Origin: Euryodendron excelsum
Taxonomy: Eukaryota > Streptophyta > Magnoliopsida > Ericales > Pentaphylacaceae
Length of the DNA stretch: 64,000 bases
Assembly (NCBI GenBank): GCA_033060915.1
Contig: CM065389.1
Coordinates: forward strand, 20,412,501 to 20,476,500
Direction: 5' to 3'
In this document: one piece after another, positions 15,249 through 25,001 of the stretch
Layout of the letters: every line of letters begins with the position of its first letter
Numbering within the stretch: the stretch's first letter is position 1
Translations under genes and position numbers: made by a program
Notes under the pieces: generated by a model
Told to the model about the DNA's origin: nothing
Seen by the model: the letters and a program-made list of their open reading frames with translations, nothing else
The model's database searches: none

Positions 15249-17735
15249 TTATAAGTTGGGTTATTTAAGTAGTTTGACTTTTTTTTTATTAACTTCATTA
15301 AAATTATTGGTAAAAGTTAGAAAAAATAAACTAAAAAAATCTGCAAAAAGGTAAAAATTTGTTTTTTTGTTTTAAAAAAGTTAATAAAGATGACTTTTTA
15401 AAAATTTTCAACTACAATTCAATTCTCAAATCTTTTTATGTGCTTTTAAGTTATGCTTTTTACCTTTTTATTAAAAATAAAAAATTTAATAAAAATTAAG
15501 CTCATTAAATAAGCAGCTAAATAAATTGGTCCAAATGATACTGTGCATGGTAATTATTTTATAAAAAATAATAAACCTTATTAAAGAAGATAGATGATAA
15601 AATTCTTAACCTAAAAAGTTGTAGGCATAGCTCTTCCTTTTTGGTAATCACTTGCCTCATTTGATATTACTGTATCAGATTTATGTTGCACATGAATGTG
15701 TATATATATAAATATGGAGAGATATAACTCCTCTAGGCTCAAGGGTCTCAAAGTTGTGGGAAGAAAATTGAATAAGAAGGTAGCATCCTTAGTTTTTAGG
15801 TATTACTTATGTTATTATTATTATTTTTTTCATGTATTTCATGATTCCACATTGTAAAGCTTAAAAATGAGAGATAATAGTGGGGAGTCTATTGTGGCAT
15901 TGAAAATATATCCCAATGTTGGAGTCCAAATGAAAAATTGTCACGATATAGAACAGAAAATATTCAATGCAACTGTGATGTCACGTCCAAACTAATGAAA
16001 CTAGGATAAGTATATGGATTTTTATCATAGTCATCCAAAATTATAGAGTTAGTATAAATATTTTTTGGAGAATATTTCATTAACTTTTGTGACATTGTTC
16101 CAAAGTCTATTCCTGCTTTATTTATTTTGAAAAGGTTTAGATAAATATTAATTGTACTATTAAAAGGCAACTCCAGCCTTAGTAAAATCTGTCAGGTCTT
16201 CTTTATACCTAATGTGAAACCCAAGCAGTTGTGTGTAGCCGGGTACAAGATCCTGACAGACTACAATAATTGCAGGTTGGCTCCAAGGTCATGTGTTGCG
16301 ATTTTACATCATTTGAGAAAGGAGATGGGAAGTGTTATATATGTAAGTACTTGCATTTACTTGATATCATGTAAATTTTGAATCGTGACAGAAAGATATC
16401 AGAGCCCATCCGAGTCAGAAGGCTGATTCCAAGATTTTGTGACTTGACAACAACTACTAGTTTTTTAGATTGTCTTCTGATTTCTTACACCTAAACTGTT
16501 CTCAGGTCTAAGAACAAATACTATTTTTTCTAGATTGTCTTACAAATTGATAATATTTGACCGCCTCAGATGTTACATCCGCACAAGTTGAATTGGACAT
16601 CCAATCATAAAAAAAAAAAATTAGTGGCTTTATAGGAATAATGAGTACTATTAATTAGAATTTTAACATATCTATTTATCTTGATATAACAAATTTTTAA
16701 CACAATTTTATAAGCTGGTATATTTAAGTAGTTTATGACTTTTTTATTTTATTAAATTTTAAAAAAAATTTCTTATAACTTAAAAAATCCATAAAAAGGT
16801 AAAAATTTGAATTTTGGTTTAAAAAGTTAATAGAGATGAAAATAAGTTAATATTTAGCTTATTTTCGTCTTTTCTAATTTTTTCAACTAAAATTCAATTT
16901 TCAATATTTTTTTATGAACTTTTAAATAACGCTTTTGACCTTTTTATTAAAAATAAAAATCAAGCTGCTAAATAAATTGATTCAAACAATACTGTGCATG
17001 GTAATTATTTTTTGTAAAAAAAGAAAAGAAGTAAGGTTTTTCCTTATTAAAATGAGAGATGATAAAATTCATAATCTAAAAAAATTGTAGTTATAGCTCT
17101 TCTTGTTAGTAATCACTAATTACTTACCTCACTTGATATTGTTATATCAAATTTATGATGCATATGGGTGAATATATGGAGAGACATCATTACTCTGGTC
17201 TCAAGGGTTTCATGGTTGGAAAGAAAATTGAATAAGAAGGTAACACCCTCATTGTTAGGTATTACTTAGGTTAATTTTTTTTTTCCATGTATTTGATGAG
17301 TCCACCGTTTTAAAGCTAAAAATGAGAGGCAATAGTGGGTTCTATCATGGCATTGAAAATTTATCCCAAAGTTGGAGTCCAAAAAAGATATGGTCATAGA
17401 AGAGAAAATATTCAATGCAACGATAATACATCACAAGTCTTATGAATATATGACAAATATATGAAATTTTTATCATAGTCATCCGAAATTAAGGAGTTAG
17501 TAAAAATATTTCCTAAGGACTAGTTCAAGAACTTATGTGACATTGTTCCAAAGTCTCTTCCTACTTTATTTATTTTAAAAAGTTTAGATAAACGATAATA
17601 CTATTTTCAAAGGTAACACTTCAGTTTTGTGAGAATCTGTCTAGTTTACTTTATACCTAAACTATCCTCAGGTCTAACGTTAATTACTATTTGTTTAGAT
17701 TGTCTTATAATTCGACATTATTGGGTGAAGTAGTA
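15249..17735. repeat. Direct duplication of about 1 kb, offset about 1.46 kb
   Basis: Copy 1 (about 15249-16570) and copy 2 (about 16708-17735) share long collinear stretches. Examples are CTGTGCATGGTAATTATTTT, ATTGAATAAGAAGGTA, AAAATATTCAATGCAAC, TTTTTATCATAGTCATCC, GTGACATTGTTCCAAAGTCT and CTAGATTGTCTTA/TTTAGATTGTCTTA. Copy 1 carries an extra 292 bp (16213-16504) absent from copy 2. No coding sequence is evident, so the unit is probably an old tandemly duplicated non-coding or TE-derived block. Confidence 0.8.
16213..16504. mobile_element. 292-bp insertion inside duplication copy 1
   Basis: The sequence TTATACCTAA is interrupted here relative to copy 2 and repeats as TTACACCTAA at the far end (ACCTAA at 16207-16212 and 16499-16504). 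This resembles a degraded target-site duplication of 9-10 bp. The insert (TGTGAAACCCAAGCAG...) has no clear inverted ends and its family is unknown. Confidence 0.45.
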
Positions 17736-17897
17736 AAATTCTTGAAAGCCACTTCAACAATCTTTGAATTAACTGCTTCACACATTGCATTCGCGCACAC
17801 GCATTACACGGCACTCCTCTCCCTCATTCACAACAAGATTTTGAAAAAATGGGTAGCTAAAAAGCGAAATGAGAAGGTGCTCAGTAAGAGTAATAAA

Positions 17898-18426
17898 CAT
17901 AGTTATTAGCACCGGACCGAAATAGTTGATCCACCAGTTTAATCAAAAGTCAAATCTTGAACTCTTTCAGTTCAATTAATTTTTTGAAAATATATATACA
18001 CTGAGTTGAACTTGAAGAATAGACCGATATTTTAAAAAACTAATGAACAGGTCGGTATTTACAGAATTGGACGGTTTTTTAAATAAAGTTAAAATAGCAT
18101 AAATTGTGCATGATTTAAAGCGATTTGTTTTTTTAGAAACATAATTTTTTGTGTCTTTTGATAAAAAAAAAAAAAAGAATAAAAAAGTAAAGACTTTAAA
18201 CGAAAACAAAAAAAAAGAAAAGAAAAAGAAATAGAGAGGAGGATACAAACAAAAAGAAGAAGGCAACTAATGCAAAATTCTCATTTTCTTACTTTTCATT
18301 GTTTATTTAATTTTTTATACTTTTTCTTATGAAGTGTTTATTTTTTATGCTTATTTTAACTTATTGTATGAAAAGGAGTATCATTTAACCTATTGATAAT
18401 TTTTTTTTAACTATTATTTTTATTTG

Positions 18427-18466
<40 letters not shown>

Positions 18467-18521
18467 CCGTTAAATTAGTATCTTGACCGATTCAATTACC
18501 CATATGCTTATGATAACTATG
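17898..18521. mobile_element. Non-autonomous hAT-like element (624 bp)
   Basis: The left end CATAGTTATTAGCA is matched on the opposite strand by CATAGTTATCATAAGCA at the right end. Flanks GTAATAAA (17890-17897) and GTAATGAA (18522-18529) form an 8-bp duplication with one mismatch, as expected for hAT. Subterminal GGACCG/CGGTTGAACCG motifs (ACCGGACCG left, ACCGGTTGAACCG right) occur near both ends. There is no transposase, only AT-rich filler with A- and T-runs. Confidence 0.72.
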
Positions 18522-18578
18522 GTAATGAATGTGCCTCCAAAGTCGAGTTTTTTCGATATGACATTAGTGTTAATTAGG

Positions 18579-18583
18579 ATTTT
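18579..18583. repeat. Target-site duplication ATTTT, left copy
   Basis: ATTTT precedes the LTR's TGTGGTCC and is repeated exactly at 20723-20727 after the terminal CA. Confidence 0.75.
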
Positions 18584-20722
18584 TGTGGTCCAATAGGCAA
18601 TCCAAGAGGGGGAGGGGGGTGAATTGGGTTTTTCAACTATTAATACAAGTTAAGATTAATTAAAATTAATCTAAACATTATAGCAATGGTTAATCTATGT
18701 GCAAAGCAATGTTAACATGAGAAGCAAAGAAAACAGAGCAAAAGGAGAGAGACACAGATTTACCGAGGTTCAACCACAAACCGTGATCTACGTCCTCACC
18801 CCAAGACCTCCTTGAAGCATTCTTCCACTATGTAATCAACTATTACAATATGGGTTGCTAATTGACAAAGTATTCAGCTCACTCTACAAGAACTCCTCAC
18901 CGAGCTTCTTCAATTCCCAAGTAGTTTTGTCCAAGCTCCACTCAAACTTTACAAGAGTTTTGCTTCACACAAGAGAACTCTCAAACTCTCAGTTACAAGT
19001 GTATAAGAGTATACAACTCACAAACAAACTCTCTAACTAGAGTAGATTTACAATCAAAGCTCACAGATGAAGGTTGGAAGAATATTGAGTGTATATCAGT
19101 GATTCTTATTTCTTGTTGTTTCTTCCTCTTGATTTTTGTGTATAAATGCAGTTGGAGGCTAGTATATATACCCTTGCATTGATTCCATCCTTTGGAGGTG
19201 GTTGGGTATCATTAATGTGCGTCCAATCCGTTATAATGTTAAGAAAAATAGCCGTTATAACAGAGGGAGTCGGCTCCATTTTTGTGGTGTCGACACTTCC
19301 TGCTTCTGCATTTATCAGATATAGTTCACTGAGTTCATGAGTCCCCTCTTCATGTTGATGAGGCGACTCTTTGTTCATCTGTCTTCTTCATATTAGGCTT
19401 CTGCTGTTATGAGGCGATACTTTTGCTTCAGGTGTCCACTCATTAATCATTTAAAAATTTCAGCCTTTTGCTTCTGCTACCAGGAGGCGACACTTCATCT
19501 TCATGTGTCCGCTCATTGATCATTTAAACTTTCAGCTTTGGCGTCTGTGTTCATGAGGTGACACTTCATAACAATGTGTCCACTCATTGTCTATTTGGTC
19601 TCTAAACATTTTGCTACTGAGGTCAAGAGGCGACACATTATTTCCATGAGTCCCCTCATTGTTCAATATGTCTTCAGGCCTTTTACGTCTGTGATCAGGA
19701 GGCGACTCCTCATTTTCATGAGTCCCCTCATTGCCCAGAATTCAGTATTCAGATTTTTATTGATCAAGCTTATCAAAGCACTGGTATAAGATCTTCAAGA
19801 AGTATGTCTTTGGGGTATGATGATCAATCAAATCTTCTTAACTCATCAGAGTTAACTTCTATTTAAATTTGGATTGAATCAATCATTGAATGTTTGATCT
19901 TCTTCTTGAATCTCAAACTGTCAAAGCTTCATTTGATTAAAACTGAACTTTACTTCTTCATTTGCAAAGCTTCTTCAATCATTGTAAAACATCTTCTTCA
20001 ATGCCAATCTTCTTCAATTGTATGAAGTTTCACAATGCTTCAATTCTGATTTTCTCTCTTTGATAGCAATTCTTCATTCTTCATTAAAGATTACTTTACT
20101 GAGACAATTGCAGACTAGATGAAATCTGTTCACACATCTAATCTTTATTGATTCTTTACATTGTAGAAGAATACTTTACTTAGATTTCATGTAGATATCA
20201 GATATTCATTGTGAGTCATCTTCTTAGCAACTTCAATCTCATTGTCTTGAATTGGTCTTAAGCATACCAGACGAGATCATCTCTTGAGCATTTTCCAAAT
20301 TCTTCAACAGCCAATTCATCTTCAACTGAGCATTGCACTTCTTCAACTGTTCTTTGCATATTCTGATGAAGGCTTTAGTCTGGTGTAAGTTAATCTTCAT
20401 TGAAACTATGCATACTTGAAAGAAGCTTCAATTGAACACCTTCAATCTCTTCAAATGTAGAACACATGTTTGAAGTAGAGATATGCATCATTTCTTAGTT
20501 TGGTTCATTGCATAGCCCTTTGAATTTATTGCTTGCATATTGAACTTGTTGTGCATTCCTTTGATATGTATTAGACTTAAGATCTAATTTTAAGTCTAAG
20601 TTATGAACTTATTAATCTGCACACTAAATAGATTCGTTAGTAACATAACACAAGATTTAGTTATCATCAAAATCAATATTTGAATTAATCTTGAATCAAC
20701 AAGGATCAACCTTGACTCAACA
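18584..20722 (-). mobile_element. Copia-type solo LTR (2139 bp)
   Basis: Read on the minus strand it begins TGTTGAGTCAAGGTTGATCC and continues with TTTTGATGATAACTAAATC. It ends with an AATTCACCCCCCT C-rich block, then TTGGACCACA. The TG...CA ends and the 5-bp ATTTT duplication mark a complete LTR, and no internal region is present, so it is a solo LTR. It shares the TGATGATAAC start and the AATTCACCCC end with the LTR at 1742-3256 but is longer and clearly a different subfamily. Inside, AGGCGACAC/AGGCGACTC...GTCCCCTCATTG units recur between about 19360 and 19740. Confidence 0.85.
19360..19740. repeat. Degenerate 70-95 bp repeats within the LTR
   Basis: Units built on (A/G)AGGCGACAC or AGGCGACTC, then TTCA(T)...TGTCC(A/G)CTCATT or GAGTCCCCTCATT occur about six times. 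They were probably amplified within this LTR family. Similar GTGTCGACTCTCGTAT-type units occur in the LTR at 1742-3256 (about 2450-2690). Confidence 0.6.
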
Positions 20723-20727
20723 ATTTT

Positions 20728-22281
20728 AACATATTTACTTATCATAATATTACTATTACACTGAATATGACATTAGTGTAGTTTTCTTTTTCTTTTTCTT
20801 TTCTAGTGCGACCTTAGAAAGTCAGAAGGAATTAAAGCCACAAATGTGGGGAGTGGGGACTATAAAGTGCCGAAAGTAATTTTATTAAATGTTCCGTGGT
20901 GGGAGCAATGCTGGACCGGCAGCAGCCACTCTGCGTTTCCGTCTGTCTCGCCGGCAACCGGTAGTTTTTCAACGCTGCTCCGCGCCATGCTTTTTTTTTT
21001 TCTCTTTGTGGAGTGAAATTATTAATTAAATTATCAAAGGATTAATTAATATATCTGAGATTGTGCATTGTACGGCTGAGGGAACTCAGCAGGAAGCTGG
21101 AGCCATATTTTGCGGCTGAGTCGGGTTCGCAGCTCCAGCTAATAAGTGGTTTAACTATTTTCATGTATGCAAATAATTTTATATAGTTATTTATTTGTTT
21201 AGTATTATTCTTTTTTTAAATATAAAAAGCTCATACTGTCAAGAACATGATCACCATCCCAACTGGGATCACTCCCCCACTTTTCTATGTTCCAGTCGAA
21301 AGAATTAAAGAAAAAAGATAAAATAATTGGAATCCCACTTATGTGTTTTATACTTTGAGTTTTCAAAAATACCAAAAAATATTATTTCAAATTAATAAAC
21401 AAAGCTTGGATATAGTAAAAACGGATACAAGGCTACCGTTTTTTTATCACCCTCTTGTCCATTTTAATTAATTCTAGTTGGGACACCTTAAAATACCTTG
21501 AACAAATATTGGTGGTAAAGAAATTAAGGACCTCTTTTTTTCCCTCTTTCTAGGCCATGACTAGAAGTTATAGTTTTGGAAATATTTAAACCAAAGCATA
21601 TATGACTTATGAAAATAGCATGCTTAATCTACGCCGAACTTGAATTTGAGCTTAAAAACCGAATTTCGGTTAAAAACATGTTCAGGCAATTTTTTTTTTG
21701 TTTTTGTTTTTTATTATTATTATTTTTCCCCCTGCTTGCAATATCTGTAGAGAAACAAAGTTAAATCAAATTACAATTATACCTGAAATCTCATATATAT
21801 TAACAAAAAGATATTGGTATATTGTACACTTGTAACACGTCTTACATATTTTCACACAAAAAACAAGTAATATAATGCGCAAACTCAATCAACATAATCT
21901 CAACTTCGATATCTCTCCACTCTTTTTGTGAATTTATATGGATGGTGGTCAATGGTCTTGCATGAGATTGAAAGGATAGTTGATCGAAGACCAAAATATC
22001 TTGTAACAAAAAATAAAAATAAAAAAATGTAGAGGACAAATGAAAATATACTTTACACTTACAGAGATTTTATATTGGTGCAAGTGGATCAATGGCTTGT
22101 TTCTCTTTTTCTTTTATTCTTTTCGGATGAATTGACGGCCAAAGCATGATTGAAGGATAGTTGATCACTAGTTGGGTCCATTGTGAACTTCCCTTCTATT
22201 CTTTTCCTTTTTGTTTCTTTCTGTCGAGGATTGAACTTCGCAAGGAAACAAGTATCAACACTGCCCTCATTTGCAAGCGAG

Positions 22282-22282
<1 letters not shown>
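20728..22282. other. Intergenic DNA without a recognised gene
   Basis: A GC-richer island (20900-21000 and 21060-21140) with CCGGCAACCGG and GGAACTCAGC...CTCCAGCT has no sustained open frame. The remainder is AT-rich, with T-runs at 20990-21003 and 21690-21712. Confidence 0.4.
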
Positions 22283-22317
<35 letters not shown>

Positions 22318-22335
22318 ACTCTCTCTCTCTCTCTA
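22283..22335. repeat. (CT)n microsatellite
   Basis: CT dinucleotides with two CACTCT interruptions. The serine/leucine repeat frames over it on both strands are artefacts. No gene is attached. Confidence 0.9.
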
Positions 22336-22650
22336 CTTTTTCAGTTGTTTCTTTCTATTCAATAGTTGGGACCATGTCCTTCAGATCGTTTTGCCCCATA
22401 CGTATAGCTAAGGAAACACAGATATAGACAATGGGGGACCGATGATTTTACTTGAGGCTAAGGTAAAAAAATTTTGCTCAAATGAGGGTAAGGTAAAAAA
22501 ATTTAAATTTTGAGGGGGCCATTAAACTGTATTTGTTTCTAAATATTCAAAAATCTATGAGGGTATAAAAGAAATTTAAAAATTAATACGATATGAACAT
22601 ACTAACACCATAATTTTTAAAAAATACAAAATATGACATGAAGGAAACAC

Positions 22651-22781
22651 AACAAAAATTATTTTTATATATTATATATATAATTATTTTACTCAAATAT
22701 AATAAAAATTATACCCAACAAAAAATATATATTTTTATATAATATATATAATTATTTTACTCAAATATAATAAAAATTATA
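22651..22781. repeat. AT-rich tandem pair of about 65 bp
   Basis: ATATATAATTATTTTACTC followed by AAATATAATAAAAATTATA occurs twice (about 22672-22713 and 22745-22781), each preceded by CAACAAAAA(A)(T). It lies in an AT-rich stretch (22336-23044) with no gene. Confidence 0.75.
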
Positions 22782-23044
22782 AGATAACACTAACTAAAAT
22801 TAAAATTATATATTCCAAAGCTTAAACGTTAAATTAAGTATAAATTCACATTATTTTTATTTTACAATTAAATTCAAAATTCTTTTTTTAAACTTGCATA
22901 TTTTATGAGTTTAAATGATCGACATATGCGTGTCCTTCATGTCTAATTTTAAAAATATTAAAAGATAATAAAATATCTTTGGACGCATATCTAATATATG
23001 TCCAAAATGTTAGAGAGTATAGTCTCCAACATAACAAAACTCAA

Positions 23045-23107
23045 GTATTCGTGCTTCTAAGCTTCGTATTCGTGCTTCTAAGCTTCGTATTCGTGCTTCT
23101 AAGCTTC
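23045..23107. repeat. Perfect 21-bp unit repeated three times
   Basis: The unit starts GTATTCGTGCTTC and ends TAAGCTTC. Three exact head-to-tail copies point to recent slippage or gene conversion. It abuts the LINE fragment. Confidence 0.95.
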
Positions 23108-23263
23108 TATGGAAGCCAATTTCCTAATGGATTGTCTGGCAAAGGGTGCGGCTGAGAGCCCCATTTTGACTGATACTAATGGTGCTTTCCCCTTTTTCTG
23201 TATGGCCTTCACTCGTTTGATAAATAGGTCCGATCGATTTAAAAAAAAAAAAAAAAAAAAGAT
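23108..23263 (+). mobile_element. LINE 3' end (RNase H-like tail plus poly(A))
   Basis: The + strand reads MEANFLMDCLAKGAAES and then PFFCMAFTRLINRSDRFK, followed at once by an A-run of about 21 bases (23240-23260). REANF.ADCLAK-like sequence near the C-terminus of an RNase H domain, closing with a poly(A) tail, is typical of plant L1-type LINEs. Only the last 45 or so codons are present, a 5'-truncated copy. The LINE assignment is moderately sure. Confidence 0.5.
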
Positions 23264-23948
23264 GACCAGGTCGGGTTGACTATGAAGAAAGTGTAGGGTT
23301 AGATAGCACTAATTAGTTATTTTTTATAAAAAATTGACATATAATATTTTATTATATTAATAATATAAATTTGTGAAAAATAAAGTGGCTTTCAAAGAAA
23401 ACATGTCACATGATTATCGAATAACTTATATTATTTAACGAGAGCTATTATTCTTTTTCTAAACTTAAGTTAGTTTTTTTGTTTGAAGACTTAGATTAGT
23501 TTAGATACCTTTTATTCTAAAAAAAAAACAAAGATAAAATAGTTGCTTCCACGTCACGTCCCCTTCGTTTCCTGTTTGTTGCTTTGTTTCTCTTGAACTC
23601 AACCTTTTAGAAAATCAAGTATCAAACACCCAATTTTCCTCCACTTTTTCGGTGACCGGAGAAATTTCTTGAACAGTCGGTAATTTCATTATATGGTATC
23701 TTGGAGTCTAAATTTTGCTAAACATATATATGTACACAAATATGTTTATGCGTGTGTGATATTTGTGTATGTAAATTCTGTTTTCGTAATATTACCGTAC
23801 GCTTCTCTCATTAATTAGGTGTAAGTACTATAACAAATCACAGCAAAATAAGAAGATAGATCATCGTTGATCAATGGTTTTTTTAACTTTTTTTTCAGAT
23901 CTTTGAAAGCACGAGTTTTAGAGGATCTTGGCAATTAGCAGACTTAGA

Positions 23949-24141
23949 CCCGTTTGGTGAGATTTTTTTGCATAACTTCTTTTAGTTTATAAGTAAAAAA
24001 AGTCAAGTTTTATTTATTTTTTTATTTTTTTACTTTTATAAGTTAAAGATAAGTTAAAAAACAAAATCTTTTTTTAGTATTTTTACTAATAAGCTAAAAA
24101 AGTAAAATTAAAAAAGTTAAAAAAAAATTGTACCAAACGGC
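23949..24141. mobile_element. Short MITE (193 bp) with GTTTGGT ends
   Basis: The left end CCCGTTTGGTG and right end (opposite strand) GCCGTTTGGTAC are inverted. CTTAGA flanks both sides (23943-23948 and 24142-24147). The interior is A/T-rich with AAGTTAAAAA/TTTTTTAACTT mirror sequence. The family is uncertain because a 6-bp duplication does not settle the superfamily. Confidence 0.6.
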
Positions 24142-24147
24142 CTTAGA

Positions 24148-24832
24148 TGTTTGGTTGCATTTTTTGAGTAAGAGAAAAGTTACTTTTTTGGGTTAATTAT
24201 AATTTGCACTATTGGCTTTATACCAAATTTTAGTTTACAATCTTTATTTTTTATTTGTAACAAATATGTCCTTACATTTTTAAATTGTTACAATGTCAAC
24301 TTTTTACTAACATCTATTTAAGAAATTGAAAACAAATTCTCATGTGACAAGCACATGACCTTTTTTAAAGGGTAAAGATATAAAATTTAGTCTTTTTAAA
24401 TCTAAAACTTTACACATATTATGCATGAGTTGAGTTGAAGTTTTACATGAGGCCTAATTACGTTATATGAACATCATAAAGATGATTATGTTAACAATTT
24501 TGAAGTGATTTTAAAAAAATTTATGATAAATTCTTAGGAAAAAGAGTTAATTAGATTTTACATTGTTGTCCTTTGATTTTGGTCATATACTTGTTACATG
24601 TGAATTTTTTTTACTTATTTTTCAAATAAAAATTAGCACAAAATTAATATTGTAACAAATTAAAAATAAAATTTTTAATTGTTATAATTAAAAATAAATT
24701 TTTTAAAATTTAATATAAAGCGTAAAGAATAACATGCTCTTTTGTAGAAGCACTTCACTCAAACCATGTATTTCCAAGCATTGCACTCCATGCATTCAAC
24801 ATTCTCGGCTCCAAGCCACGCCCAAGCTCCCT
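24148..24832. other. AT-rich upstream region of the O-fucosyltransferase gene
   Basis: No gene seen. There is GGGTTAATTATAATTTGCACT near 24190, similar to edges of Mutator-like elements, but no matching far end could be fixed. Confidence 0.35.
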
Positions 24833-24942
24833 GCTCTCTCTCTCTCTCTCTCTCTCAGTCTCAGCAAAAAGAGTCCCTGAAAACAGGAGACGTACACCCA
24901 TAAGAATAAATCAAAACCCCAATTCCTCATCACTGCAACATC

Positions 24943-24983
<41 letters not shown>
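24833..24983 (+). promoter_or_regulatory. CT-rich 5' leader of the O-fucosyltransferase gene
   Basis: Two CT-dinucleotide tracts (24833-24856 and about 24949-24983) precede the ATG at 25002. Pyrimidine-rich leaders (Y-patches) are common at plant transcription starts. The exact start site cannot be read. Confidence 0.5.
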
Positions 24984-24985
<2 letters not shown>

Positions 24986-25001
24986 AATATCACTTTCTTG
25001 C

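Noticed and set aside
22089..22427. Arg/Glu and Ser/Leu repeat frames on both strands
   Set aside because: Caused by the CT microsatellite; no motif or splice support.
23600..23940. Leader-like exon pair (GTAATT ... TTTTTTCAG) upstream of the O-fucosyltransferase gene
   Set aside because: No coding sequence is attached and the distance to ATG 25002 is over 1 kb; cannot be supported without transcripts.
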